In this document: in pieces, positions 1 to 7,627 of the stretch
Layout: every line of letters starts with the position of its first letter
Position numbering within the stretch: position 1 is the stretch's first letter
Made by a program: the position numbers and the translations under genes
Notes under the pieces: model-generated
What the model was told of the DNA's origin: nothing
The model's input: the letters and a program-made list of their open reading frames with translations, nothing else
Database searches by the model: none
Assembly: GCA_016282135.1 (NCBI GenBank)
Contig: JAEEKA010000093.1
Span: 1-49,258 of the forward strand
Origin: Oscillospiraceae bacterium
Lineage (GTDB): Bacteria > Bacillota > Clostridia > Oscillospirales > Oscillospiraceae
Length of the DNA stretch: 49,258 bases
Direction: 5' to 3'

Positions 1-59
1 ACTCGAACCCATGTTACCGCCGTGAAAGGGCGGTGTCTTAACCACTTGACCAACGGGCC
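1..59 (-). tRNA. tRNA-Glu (UUC), 3' end cut by window edge
   Basis: The reverse complement starts GGCCCGTTGGTCAAGTGG and folds as a tRNA: D-arm, then anticodon stem CCGCC/GGCGG around the loop CTTTCAC, giving anticodon UUC (Glu). The T-loop sequence GGGTTCGAGT is the last part visible. The 3' acceptor strand lies outside the window. Its 5' base follows directly after the CCA of the upstream tRNA-Met, so the two are probably cut from one transcript. Confidence 0.93.
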
Positions 60-135
60 TGGTAGCGGCAATCTGACTCGAACAGATGACAACACGGGTA
101 TGAACCGGGTGCTCTACCAACTGAGCTATGCCGCC
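60..135 (-). tRNA. tRNA-Met (CAU), elongator type, CCA encoded
   Basis: A 76-nt cloverleaf on the minus strand: acceptor GGCGGCA/TGCCGCT, D-arm GCTC/GAGC, anticodon loop TTCATAC (CAU), T-arm ATCTG/CAGAT with loop TTCGAGT, discriminator A and an encoded CCA at 62-60. It lacks the C1xA72 mismatch of bacterial initiators, so an elongator is favoured. A tRNA-Ile2 (lysidine-modified CAU) cannot be excluded from sequence alone. The anticodon stem has one C-U mismatch (27-31 CCCGG against 39-43 CCGTG). The first pair is G-U. Confidence 0.92.
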
Positions 136-183
136 ATATTGAGACGCCGCCCCGGACGGGACAGGCTCGAACAAGCATTAGAG

Positions 184-212
184 ATTATAACGGATGCCAA
201 ACGATTTGTCAA
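184..212 (-). promoter_or_regulatory. Consensus housekeeping promoter for the tRNA operon
   Basis: On the minus strand, TTGACA (212-207) and TATAAT (189-184) are separated by exactly 17 bp. Both hexamers are perfect. The promoter faces tRNA-Met and tRNA-Glu, with the -10 about 50 bp upstream of the tRNA 5' end. Confidence 0.85.
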
Positions 213-244
213 GTATTATTTTGCTTTTTTCCGTCTTTTCCACC

Positions 245-273
245 TTGACAGAACGGCGTTTTTCTTTTATAAT
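245..273 (+). promoter_or_regulatory. Consensus promoter for the membrane protein gene at 323
   Basis: TTGACA at 245-250 and TATAAT at 268-273, 17-bp spacer, 50 bp upstream of the start codon at 323. It is divergent from the tRNA promoter. Confidence 0.8.
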
Positions 274-322
274 CGTCAGTCAGACGGGGCGGTTTCCCGC
301 GCCGCCGGAGAGGAGAGAAAAC

Positions 323-1306
323 ATGGAAAATGAAATTTTTGCCGTCCTGGCACGGTATCAGTTCACGCCGGTCAATCAGAATATCTGCGTGGGCACCTGG
401 AAAAATTACGCCGTGGCGCTGCGCCGACAGGGCGGCAGTGTCTACTGTTGCTATCTTGCCGTCCGACTGGAGAAGGAGAGAAGAAGCGGCCTGAAAAAGG
501 AGCTGAACAGTGCCATCAAGCAGAGCGGGAGCAAAAAAGCCGGCAGCGTGACCCAGGTTTCCGCAAACTTCCTGATCTATACGTTCACGTTTCCCAAGCA
601 GGAGGACCCGGCGGTGTTTTTCTCCGATCGGATGAACTTTATCACCGACGCCCTGCGGAATGCCGGAGTGGCTCCTGCCGACACCTGCGCCGTAACCGGC
701 GCTTCCGGCCCCGACAGCCTTTGCTTGATTTCGAGCCCGAGCCATTTCGGCTACCAGCCTGTCTTTGCCACTGCCGTTCGGCAGAATGACGCCGAGGTCC
801 AGGCCAGGGCCGAGGAAAATGAGACCAACGGCAGCTACCTGGGCGGCATCATCGGCGCCCTCCTGGGCACCCTGCTGGGCATTGGCATCAACCTGCTGAC
901 CATCGTGTTTCTAAAGCGGATTTACGTGGTGCTCTTTGCTTTGATTCCCATTGCCGCCATGTTCGGCTATAAGCTTCTGAGAGGAAAGACCAACTGGTTT
1001 GCTATTGTCGTGGTCTTCACCCTGAGCCTGATTGCGATTCCCGTGCTGGAGCTTCTGTCGCTTGCCCTGTCGTTCGTCAGGGAATTTGATCTGCCCTTTG
1101 GCGAAAGCCTGTCCTATTTTGCCAAGCACTTCTTTGATGGGGAGATCCTGAAGGAGACCGGGCCGGAGATGTTGAAATTCCTGCTCTTTACCGCTCTGGG
1201 CCTGTTTGCGAGCTGGAGCTACGTGCATAACTCTCTCAACAGCAGCCAGCTGGCCGGCGCTAAGCTCCAGCTGGATACCATGCGGCCCAATCCCAACCGC
1301 CAGTAA
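323..1306 (+). CDS. Hypothetical membrane protein, four predicted TM segments
   Basis: A 327-aa protein I do not recognise. The start ATG at 323 is preceded by a purine-rich Shine-Dalgarno (GGAGAGGAGAG) and a consensus promoter, so upstream in-frame starts are not used. Residues 1-165 are soluble and look like a small mixed alpha/beta domain with basic and Cys residues (CC at 42-43). Hydrophobic segments lie near 172-195, 199-219, 224-250 and 282-303, followed by a short polar tail. It stands alone between the divergent tRNA operon and the convergent rsmI. No catalytic motif is visible. Confidence 0.85.
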   Translation: MENEIFAVLARYQFTPVNQNICVGTWKNYAVALRRQGGSVYCCYLAVRLEKERRSGLKKELNSAIKQSGSKKAGSVTQVSANFLIYTFTFPKQEDPAVFFSDRMNFITDALRNAGVAPADTCAVTGASGPDSLCLISSPSHFGYQPVFATAVRQNDAEVQARAEENETNGSYLGGIIGALLGTLLGIGINLLTIVFLKRIYVVLFALIPIAAMFGYKLLRGKTNWFAIVVVFTLSLIAIPVLELLSLALSFVREFDLPFGESLSYFAKHFFDGEILKETGPEMLKFLLFTALGLFASWSYVHNSLNSSQLAGAKLQLDTMRPNPNRQ

Positions 1307-1362
1307 TGCTATTTTTGGTGAAACGAGTATAATCCTTTTCATCAACCGCAGCAAAACCGCGG

Positions 1363-1388
1363 TTTGCAAATCTGAATGGATTTGCAAA
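1363..1388. repeat. Diverged palindromic unit
   Basis: TTTGCAAATC (1363-1372) and GATTTGCAAA (1379-1388) form a 10-bp stem around TGAATG. It resembles the palindrome family found throughout the window (GTTTTGCAGAT...ATCTGCAAAAC) but lacks the usual flanking heptamer array, so membership is tentative. Confidence 0.45.
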
Positions 1389-1508
1389 AATAGATCTTGT
1401 ACGGCAGATTTCCCAAGGCCTTGCCCAGGGCGGCATCCCCAGAAAGCGGATGCGGGATTAAAATTCACATTTTATAATCAACGTCAGTATAAGCGGGCTT
1501 TTCCTGCC

Positions 1509-1549
1509 AAAAACCCACGGCGCGGACAGAACGTCCCTGCCGTGGGTTT
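1509..1549 (-). terminator. Rho-independent terminator of rsmI
   Basis: AAACCCACGGC (1511-1521) pairs with GCCGTGGGTTT (1539-1549). On the minus strand the hairpin runs into a T-run (GGGTTTTTGG), 13 bp past the rsmI stop codon. Confidence 0.75.
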
Positions 1550-1562
1550 CAAGTTTCCGGGG

Positions 1563-2390
1563 CTATTCCGCCACGATCGCCGCGTACAGCGCGTTTTTGG
1601 CGACTCCGGTTTCCTCGGCCACCTGCTTCACCGCGTCCTTGGTGCGGACGCCGGTTTGGGTCAGCTCCCGCACCAGCTCTGCCGCCTGTTCCAGGCTGAC
1701 GGCCTCGATCGTTTGCTCCGCGCCCGCCACCACTAAGACGTACTCTCCCCGGGGCTCGTTTTCGGCGTAGTATTCCGCCGCCCCGCCCAGCGTCAGCCGC
1801 AGAATCTCCTCGTGGAGCTTGGTGAGCTCCCGGCACAGGCTGACAGGCCGATCGGGCCCGAAGGCCGCAAGGAGCTCGGCCAGGGTGTCCCGCAGCCGGT
1901 GGGGGGCCTCGTAGAAGATCATGGTCCGCTCCTCGGATTTCAACCGCTCCAGCCGGGTCTTCCGCTCCTTCTTTTGGGCGGGCAGGAAGCCCTCAAAGGC
2001 AAAGCGCCCCGTGGCCAGGGCGGAGACGGACAGGGCCGTAATCGCCGCGCAGGGCCCGGGAAGGGCGCAGACGGTCACCCCCGCCTGGGCGCAGAGCCGC
2101 ACCAGGTCCTCTCCGGGATCGGAGATGGCGGGGCAGCCCGCGTCCGTCACCAGAGCGCAGCGCTCTCCGGCCAGCAGCCGTTCCAGGATCCGGGGCCCGC
2201 TCTCTTTTTTGTTGTGCTCGTGGTAGCTCACCAGGGGCTTTTTGAGTTCCAGGTGGTTCAGCAGCTTCAAGGACACCCGGGTGTCCTCCGCCGCGATGAA
2301 ATCCGCTGCCGCCAGGGTTTCGGCGCAGCGGCGGGATATGTCCCCCAAATTTCCGATGGGCGTGGGGACGAGATACAGCGTTCCGGACAT
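1563..2390 (-). CDS. rsmI: 16S rRNA (cytidine-1402 2'-O)-methyltransferase
   Basis: A 275-aa protein, usual length for RsmI, which methylates the ribose of C1402 in the 16S rRNA P site using SAM. The N-terminus carries the tetrapyrrole-methylase-like signature LYLVPTPIGNLGDIS, then AAEDTR (33-38), YHEHN, TDAGCPAISDPG (81-92) and LPGPCAA. These are the classic RsmI motifs. The start ATG has a good Shine-Dalgarno (GGAGG, 5 nt upstream). Downstream is a clear terminator. Upstream lies a heptamer array and then trmN6; the rsmI/trmN6 pairing is a common Firmicute arrangement. Confidence 0.96.
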   Translation of the reverse strand: MSGTLYLVPTPIGNLGDISRRCAETLAAADFIAAEDTRVSLKLLNHLELKKPLVSYHEHNKKESGPRILERLLAGERCALVTDAGCPAISDPGEDLVRLCAQAGVTVCALPGPCAAITALSVSALATGRFAFEGFLPAQKKERKTRLERLKSEERTMIFYEAPHRLRDTLAELLAAFGPDRPVSLCRELTKLHEEILRLTLGGAAEYYAENEPRGEYVLVVAGAEQTIEAVSLEQAAELVRELTQTGVRTKDAVKQVAEETGVAKNALYAAIVAE

Positions 2391-2412
2391 AGAACCTCCG
2401 TTTTTCAGGTGG

Positions 2413-2512
2413 GAATTGAGAATGGAGAAGTAAGAGGGAAGAAGTAAGAAGTAAGAAGTAAGAGGCGAACCGGATTAATTCTCAATTCTCACCGCTCAAT
2501 TCTCAATTTCCC
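2413..2512. repeat. Heptamer array between trmN6 and rsmI
   Basis: Eight heptamers run in exact 7-bp phase at 2413-2468: GAATTGA, GAATGGA, GAAGTAA, GAGGGAA, three GAAGTAA, GAGGCGA. One motif changes into another without losing register. A second block at 2476-2508 is built from CTCAATT units in the opposite orientation and supplies the trmN6 C-terminus (Ile-Glu-Asn-stop). The two blocks are partly complementary and could fold together. Confidence 0.85.
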
Positions 2513-3236
2513 CCATGTGATAAATCCGCTTGTATTCCTCCGTGGGGCTGCCGTCTGGGTTGGACAAGATCAGCGGGGCGTCCCATTTCAGCTCCGGCTT
2601 CCCGCCCCGGACGGCCTTCACCAGGGCCAGGGAGGGCGCGGCCTCGGGCTTGGGGCAGACGAGCCGCAGCCGCTTTGGCTCCAGGCCCGCTTCCCGCAGC
2701 GCGCAAAACAGATCTGCCAGCCTTCCGGGAAGGTGCACCATCCAGAGACTGCCGCCGGTTTTCAGCAGCCAGCCCGCGGCGGCGCAGACCTCACTCAGGG
2801 TACAGCAGAGCTCAGTCCGGGCGATGGCCTGGGCCTCGTTTTCCGGGCGGAAGCCGGCTCCCACTGGGTAGTAGGGCGGGTTGCAGACCAGGTGCCGGAA
2901 GGACCCGGCAGGCAGGAGGCTGCGAATCTCCCGCAAATCCCCCTGCACAACCCGAAAGCGGTCTGTCAGCCCGTTGTCCGCCGCAGCCCTGCCCATGATT
3001 TCACAGGCCGGGGCCTGAAGCTCCACTGCCGTCACCGTCAGGGAGGGGTCCCGGGCCAGAAGCAGCAGGCCGATGGCTCCGGTTCCGGCGCAGAGGTCGC
3101 AGACCGCAGCGCCCCGGGGCGGATCGGCAAAATCCGCCAGCAGCACGGAGTCCGTCCCCAGCTTGAACAGACTGTCCGTCTGGGGAAGGGTAACGCCGTT
3201 TTGCAATTGTTCCCTTTGCAATTCGCGGAATTGCAA
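2496..3236 (-). CDS. trmN6: tRNA1(Val) (adenine-37 N6)-methyltransferase-like protein
   Basis: A 246-aa class I SAM methyltransferase. SAM-binding motif LCAGTGAIGLLLLAR lies near 47-61 and the amino-methylase tetrad NPPY at about 119-122, as in TrmN6/YfiC. Members methylate N6 of A37 in tRNA(Val); the exact target here is inferred. The start is a TTG at 3236 with AGGTGA upstream. It lies in the right arm of a palindromic repeat, and no better start is available upstream of the conserved LFKLGTDSVLLADF segment. The last codons (Glu-Ile-Glu-Asn-stop) come from a heptamer array, so repeats touch both ends of this gene. Confidence 0.88.
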   Translation of the reverse strand: MQFRELQREQLQNGVTLPQTDSLFKLGTDSVLLADFADPPRGAAVCDLCAGTGAIGLLLLARDPSLTVTAVELQAPACEIMGRAAADNGLTDRFRVVQGDLREIRSLLPAGSFRHLVCNPPYYPVGAGFRPENEAQAIARTELCCTLSEVCAAAGWLLKTGGSLWMVHLPGRLADLFCALREAGLEPKRLRLVCPKPEAAPSLALVKAVRGGKPELKWDAPLILSNPDGSPTEEYKRIYHMGEIEN

Positions 3237-3237
3237 A
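3215..3237. repeat. Palindromic unit overlapping the trmN6 start
   Basis: TTTGCAATTC (3215-3224) and GAATTGCAAA (3228-3237) form a 10-bp stem with a GCG loop. The trmN6 TTG start codon (3236-3234) is inside the right arm. A hairpin here in mRNA would cover the start region. Confidence 0.7.
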
Positions 3238-3279
3238 ACAGCTCACCTCTTCTCACGTGACGCGGGTTTTTCTCACTTG

Positions 3280-3315
3280 AAAAAGGGGCCTGTGCGCAGC
3301 ACAGACCCCTTTTTG
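3280..3315 (-). terminator. Terminator after the ferredoxin gene
   Basis: AAAAAGGGGcCTGTGC pairs with GCACAGaCCCCTTTTT around GCA. It has A-runs on one side and T-runs on the other, so it can end transcription on either strand. It lies just past the ferredoxin stop and before trmN6 on the minus strand. Confidence 0.85.
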
Positions 3316-3323
3316 CGGTTAAA

Positions 3324-3491
3324 TTACAGCTCGATGGCTCCGACAGGGCAAGCGTCGGCGCAGGTGCCGCACTCAACGCACTGCTCGGGATCGATGACGA
3401 ACTTGTCGTCGCCCTCAGTGATGATGCCCAGGGGGCAGGAATCGGCGCAGGTGCCGCACTTCAGGCAAGCATCGGTAATGGTGTAAGCCAT
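3324..3491 (-). CDS. Ferredoxin, 2x[4Fe-4S]
   Basis: A 55-aa clostridial-type bacterial ferredoxin. Two complete motifs are visible: CLKCGTCADSCP and CVECGTCADACP, each CxxCxxCxxxCP, binding two low-potential [4Fe-4S] clusters. The start is the ATG at 3491, 6 nt after AGGAGG; upstream in-frame codons lack a ribosome site. It is a soluble one-electron carrier, a likely partner of hydrogenases such as the one encoded at the far end of this window. It appears monocistronic, closed by its own terminator. Confidence 0.95.
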   Translation of the reverse strand: MAYTITDACLKCGTCADSCPLGIITEGDDKFVIDPEQCVECGTCADACPVGAIEL

Positions 3492-3685
3492 GGTTTTTCC
3501 TCCTTCTGTTTCGACAATGGGGTGGTTGGGTTCCTTGCTGCACCTATCATAACATGTTTTTTGAAAAATGCAATGGGAAATCAAAAAAATATTTGTATAT
3601 TTTTTGTGAATTATAGATTATTTCGGAAGCAATCCGGCAATACTTTCCATATTTGAAGGAATTCTATTCGGAAAGGACAATCACG

Positions 3686-5407
3686 ATGCATTTACTGGAA
3701 CAGTTTGCCGTCCCCATGGACCGCCGCCTGCCGCCGGACCCGGTCCTCTGCCGGGAGGAGGAGCTGGCGGAGCTGGTGCGGGTCCTCTGCCGCCGAAACA
3801 AGAGCAACCCCGTGCTGGTGGGCCCGCCCGGGGTGGGGAAGACGGCCATTGTGGAGGAGCTGGCCCGGCGTCTGGCCCGGGGCCAGGGCCCAAGGCAGCT
3901 CCTGGGGAAGCGGCTCTGGAGCATCAACATGGCAGCCCTGGTGGCGGGGACCAAATACCGGGGTGAGTTTGAGGAGCGAGTCCGGGACCTGCTGGCGGAG
4001 ACGGCCCAGGCGGGGAACGTAATCCTGTTCCTGGACGAGCTCCACACCCTCATGGGGGCGGGTGGAGCGGAGGGCTCCATCGACGGGGCCAATCTGCTGA
4101 AGCCAGCCCTGGGCCGGGGTGGGGTCCAGATGATCGGCGCCACCACCCGGGAGGAGTACAGCCGCCGGGTGGAGTCGGATCCGGCCCTGGCCCGCCGCTT
4201 TCGGCTGGTGGAGGTGGCCCCTGCCACCCCGGGCCAAAGCCTGGAGATTCTCCGGGCCCTGGCGCCTGCCCTGGAGCGGCACCACGGCGTCTGCATCCTC
4301 TCCCAGGCGGTGGAGGCGGCGGTGCGGCTCAGCGACCGCTATCTGACGGGGCGCTTTCTGCCGGATAAGGCCCTGGATCTGCTGGACGAGACCGCCGCGG
4401 CGGTGAGCCTGCGGGGAGCCGGGATCGTGGACCGGCAGGCGGTGGCAGGGACGGTTCAGCGGGCCACGGGCATTCCCCTGCGGCGGCTTCGGGAGGGAGA
4501 CCGGGCCGCTCTGCGGGAGCTGGAGACCAAGCTGGGGGAGGCGGTGCTGGGCCAGCCCGGAGCGGTTCACGCGGTAGCGGCTGCGGTTCGTCGGGGGCGG
4601 CTGGGCCTGGCGGAGCCGGGAAGGCCGGGCGCGGCCCTGCTGCTGACAGGTCCCACCGGGGTGGGGAAAACCGCCCTCTGCAAGGCCCTGGCCCGGGAGG
4701 TCTACGGCAGCGAGGCCGCCATGATCCGCCTGGATATGACGGAATACGCCCAAGAGCACACCGCGTCCCGCCTCCTGGGGGCGCCTCCCGGCTACGTGGG
4801 CCACGGCCGGGGCGGGGAGCTGACGGAGCGGGTCCGGGCCAGACCCCACAGCCTGATCCTCCTGGACGAGCTGGAAAAGGCTCACCCCAGCGTCACGGCT
4901 CTGCTGCTGCAAATCCTGGAGGACGGGCGGCTGACGGACAGCCTGGGCCGGACCGCGGATTTTCGGAACAGCCTGCTGGTGATGACCACCAACGCCGGAA
5001 CCCTGGGTCCAAAGGCCAGACCGGGCTTTTCCGCCGGGGAAAGCGACGGGGCGGAGGAGCAGGGGAGAGAGCGGGTGCGGGGCGCTTTTTCTCCGGAGCT
5101 TCTGGGCCGGGTTGATGCGGTGGTGGCCTTTCAGCCTCTGACGGAGCAGACTCTGGAACAAATCGCGGCCCTTTGTCTCCGGGAGGCTCTGGCCCGGGTG
5201 GAGGCGGCAGGGCTCACGGTGGAGCCGGACCCGGAGCTGCCCGCCGCCCTGGCCCGCCGCTGCGCGGGAAGTCCTGCCGGAGCCAGGGCCCTGCGCCGCC
5301 TGATTCAAAGCTCGATTCTGGACCCCGCCGCCGATCTCCTCCTGCAAGGCGTTACGAAGGCCGCCCTGACTCCGGCGGGCCTGCTCGCCTCCGCCCGGAC
5401 CCGGTAG
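3686..5407 (+). CDS. Clp-type double AAA+ ATPase lacking N-domain and M-domain
   Basis: 573 aa with two AAA+ modules. D1: Walker A GPPGVGKT (46-53), pore-loop region KYRGEFEER (90-98), Walker B ILFLDE (113-118). D2: Walker A GPTGVGKT (322-329), pore loop GAPPGYVG (365-372), Walker B LILLDE (390-395), sensor TTNAG (434-438), sensor-2 region GARALRR (532-538). ClpA, ClpB and ClpC are usually 750-870 aa. Here the N-terminal substrate domain is absent and D1 passes to D2 without the ClpB/ClpC coiled coil. The segment ARPGFSAGES sits where the ClpP-docking loop (IGL/VGF type) would be, so ClpP pairing is possible. The ATG at 3686 has GGAAAGGA upstream. Confidence 0.9.
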   Translation: MHLLEQFAVPMDRRLPPDPVLCREEELAELVRVLCRRNKSNPVLVGPPGVGKTAIVEELARRLARGQGPRQLLGKRLWSINMAALVAGTKYRGEFEERVRDLLAETAQAGNVILFLDELHTLMGAGGAEGSIDGANLLKPALGRGGVQMIGATTREEYSRRVESDPALARRFRLVEVAPATPGQSLEILRALAPALERHHGVCILSQAVEAAVRLSDRYLTGRFLPDKALDLLDETAAAVSLRGAGIVDRQAVAGTVQRATGIPLRRLREGDRAALRELETKLGEAVLGQPGAVHAVAAAVRRGRLGLAEPGRPGAALLLTGPTGVGKTALCKALAREVYGSEAAMIRLDMTEYAQEHTASRLLGAPPGYVGHGRGGELTERVRARPHSLILLDELEKAHPSVTALLLQILEDGRLTDSLGRTADFRNSLLVMTTNAGTLGPKARPGFSAGESDGAEEQGRERVRGAFSPELLGRVDAVVAFQPLTEQTLEQIAALCLREALARVEAAGLTVEPDPELPAALARRCAGSPAGARALRRLIQSSILDPAADLLLQGVTKAALTPAGLLASARTR

Positions 5408-5548
5408 CGCCGGCAATCTGCCGGTCCCGCAGCGCATGGCTTACGGCGCACGGAGTCCGCAGGGAAAAGGTTTCCCGTCCCGCGGTTCAGAGTTCAGGGT
5501 TCAGAGTCCTGCTGCACCGCAGCAGCGCTTCTCTTCCCGCGTCCCGTT
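5408..5548. repeat. Repeat remnants between convergent genes
   Basis: Holds the small inverted repeat CCGGCAATCTGCCGG (5409-5423), which recurs near 25495 and 41510. It also holds a heptamer array GTTCAGA GTTCAGG GTTCAGA at 5485-5505. No gene or promoter was seen. Confidence 0.7.
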
Positions 5549-5926
5549 TCACTTTTTCGTTCCCTTCTGCCGCTGATCCGTCAGCGAAAAGCTCAGATCA
5601 ACCAGCTCCAGGACGGTGGCGGCGGGGGCGGAGCCGTCCAGCAGCACCCCCAGCCAATGGGTTTTGTTCATGTGCCAGGCCCGGACGATCCCCGGCTGGC
5701 CCAGGTAGGAGCCGCCCAGCAGGGGACCGGTTTTCACGTCCAGCAGCACGACGCTTCCGGTCCCCTCCAGCCCTAATTTGCCGCGCTCCGCCTCCATGAC
5801 CACGCCGAACCATTTTCGGTTTGTTTTGTGTCGAAAGACGAAGGCGTCCGGATAATCCGGCCAGAGATACTCCGGCTCCGCCCCGTAGGCTTCCCGGACG
5901 TGGGCAATCAGTTCCTTGGGATTCAT
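5549..5926 (-). CDS. MmcQ/YjbR family protein
   Basis: A 125-aa single-domain protein of the MmcQ/YjbR (DUF419) family, a CyaY-like fold whose members are often called DNA-binding though the biochemical role is unsettled. The family pattern is visible: YPDAFVFRHKTNRKWFGVV near the N-terminus, then the central LLDVKTGP and the closing Trp-containing segment MNKTHWLGVLLDG. The ATG has GGGGGA upstream. It is convergent with the Clp gene and divergent from glnA. Confidence 0.88.
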   Translation of the reverse strand: MNPKELIAHVREAYGAEPEYLWPDYPDAFVFRHKTNRKWFGVVMEAERGKLGLEGTGSVVLLDVKTGPLLGGSYLGQPGIVRAWHMNKTHWLGVLLDGSAPAATVLELVDLSFSLTDQRQKGTKK

Positions 5927-6049
5927 GAAGTCGTCCCCCTTTCATTTTGTCCATTATAGACCCCTGGGGAAATGATGTCAAGTAGCCCTGCTTATAGCCT
6001 TTAAGCCCTGCTTATGGGCAAAATCACAAAAATTAAGGGCCTTCGCGGC

Positions 6050-6078
6050 TTTACTTTTGTGCGCTCTTCGTGTATGAT
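6050..6078 (+). promoter_or_regulatory. Likely glnA promoter
   Basis: TTTACT (6050-6055) and TATGAT (6073-6078), 17-bp spacer, about 70 bp upstream of the glnA start. The -35 variant TTTACT is shared with the hydrogenase promoter at 41979. Confidence 0.6.
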
Positions 6079-6145
6079 GTACCAAGAGCTTTGGGCCCCT
6101 TCCGGCCCCGCGAATATCGACAAATACCGACAAAGAGGTGCAATT

Positions 6146-7570
6146 ATGGGAAGAACCGCAAAAGATATTATGAAGCTGATCCAGGATGAGGACATCAAGA
6201 TGGTGGACTTCAAGGTCGTGGACATCAACGGCCAGTTCCGCCACGTCACCATCCCTGCCGTCCATTTCAACGAGGATACCATGGTCAACGGCATCGGCTT
6301 TGACGCCTCCAACTACGGCTACGCCGTGGTGGAAAAGTCCGATATGGTCTATATCCCCGACCTGGACACCGCCGCCATCGATCCTTTCTGCGAGATCAAG
6401 ACCCTGTCCATGATCGGCAACGCCATGATCATCGACTACCCCGAGAACCGGCCCCTGGCCCAGTATCCCCGCAACATCGTGGCCGCCGCCAAGAAGTATA
6501 TGCAGGAAACCGGCATTGCCGATACTATGATGATCCTGCCCGAGTTTGAGTTCTACCTCTTCGACCAGGTGGGCTGGACCGTGGAGAACAACCGGGTGGC
6601 CTTCGCTGTGGATACCCAGCAGGCCTACTGGAACAGCGAAGTGGAGGGCAGCGGCAACGTGGTGCCCTTCCAGAAGAATTACCACATCGCCAAGCCCCTG
6701 GACACCACCTATGAGTGCCGTGCCGAGATGTGCATGGAGATCGAGAAGGCCGGCATCCCCGTCAAGTACCATCACCCCGAGGTGGGCGGCGCCGGTCAGT
6801 TTGAGATCGAGCCCCTGCTCTGCGAGCTGGAGAAGATGGCCGACGGTACCATGATGGTGAAGTATATCATTCACAACGTGGCCAAGAAGTACGGCCTGGC
6901 CGCCACGCTGATGCCCAAGCCTGTCTACGGCGAGGCCGGCAGCGGCATGCACGTCCACATGCTCCTTTTGAAGAACGGCGAGCCCGTCTTCTCCGACGAT
7001 AAGGGCTACTCCCATCTGTCCAAGGAGGCCCACTGGTTCATGGGCGGCCTGCTGAAGCACATCGCTTCCCTCTGCGCCATCACCAACCCCTCCACCAACT
7101 CCTTCAAGCGTCTGGTGCCCGGCTTCGAGGCTCCCGTCACCGTGGGCTACGCCACCTCCAACCGCAGCGCCGTCATCCGCATCCCCGCCTACGCAAAGTC
7201 CCCCAAGCTGCGCCGCTTCGAGCTGCGGAACCCGGACGCCACCTGCAATCCCTACTTCTGCTACGCCGCCATCCTGATGGCCGGCCTGGACGGCATCAAG
7301 AACCAGATCGATCCCCACGCCAACGGCTGGGGCCCCTACGATATGAACCTCTTTGAGCTGTCCGAGAAGGAGAAGAAGAAGCTGCACCAGCTTCCCACCC
7401 GTTTGGAGGACGCGCTGACCGCCCTGGAGAAGGATCACGACTACCTGACCGCCGGCGGCGTCTTCCCCGAGGAGCTCATCAAGAACTTCATCAAGACCAA
7501 GCGGGCCGAGTGCGCCGAGCTTTCCCGGATCCCCCATCCCGCCGAGTTCGAAAAGTACTTCAATCTGTAA
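6146..7570 (+). CDS. glnA: Glutamine synthetase, type I
   Basis: 474 aa, forms glutamine from glutamate, ammonia and ATP in the cytoplasm. The visible catalytic motifs are LPEFEFYLFD (131-140, metal-binding Glu), GAGQFEIE (215-222), GSGMHVHM (265-272), NRSAVIRIP (339-347) and RRFELRNPDAT (356-366). The region that carries the adenylylated Tyr in proteobacterial enzymes is not recognisable, which fits the Firmicute GSI-alpha type controlled by feedback and GlnR. The start ATG has AGAGGTG 6 nt upstream. The gene is monocistronic with its own promoter and a strong terminator. Confidence 0.97.
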   Translation: MGRTAKDIMKLIQDEDIKMVDFKVVDINGQFRHVTIPAVHFNEDTMVNGIGFDASNYGYAVVEKSDMVYIPDLDTAAIDPFCEIKTLSMIGNAMIIDYPENRPLAQYPRNIVAAAKKYMQETGIADTMMILPEFEFYLFDQVGWTVENNRVAFAVDTQQAYWNSEVEGSGNVVPFQKNYHIAKPLDTTYECRAEMCMEIEKAGIPVKYHHPEVGGAGQFEIEPLLCELEKMADGTMMVKYIIHNVAKKYGLAATLMPKPVYGEAGSGMHVHMLLLKNGEPVFSDDKGYSHLSKEAHWFMGGLLKHIASLCAITNPSTNSFKRLVPGFEAPVTVGYATSNRSAVIRIPAYAKSPKLRRFELRNPDATCNPYFCYAAILMAGLDGIKNQIDPHANGWGPYDMNLFELSEKEKKKLHQLPTRLEDALTALEKDHDYLTAGGVFPEELIKNFIKTKRAECAELSRIPHPAEFEKYFNL

Positions 7571-7578
7571 GCAATATA

Positions 7579-7621
7579 ACATATCCCCCATCGGCTTGAA
7601 GCCGATGGGGGATATGTTTTC
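7579..7621 (+). terminator. glnA terminator
   Basis: A perfect 17-bp stem (7579-7595 with 7601-7617, loop TTGAA) followed by TTTT, just after the glnA stop. It lies between convergent genes and may also serve the minus strand. Confidence 0.9.
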
Positions 7622-7627
7622 TGGTTT

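Noticed and set aside
3492..3685. Promoters in the ferredoxin-Clp gap
   Set aside because: A TATGAT exists for the ferredoxin strand, but no convincing -35 at 16-18 bp; for the Clp strand nothing clear was found.
6116..6132. Two CGACA motifs 10 bp apart in the glnA leader as Spo0A sites
   Set aside because: Each has a mismatch to the 0A box, only two are present, and they lie downstream of the promoter near the ribosome site.
5978..7591. 537-codon open frame antisense to glnA
   Set aside because: A mirror of GC-rich codon use on the other strand; low complexity, no ribosome site, and glnA is certain.
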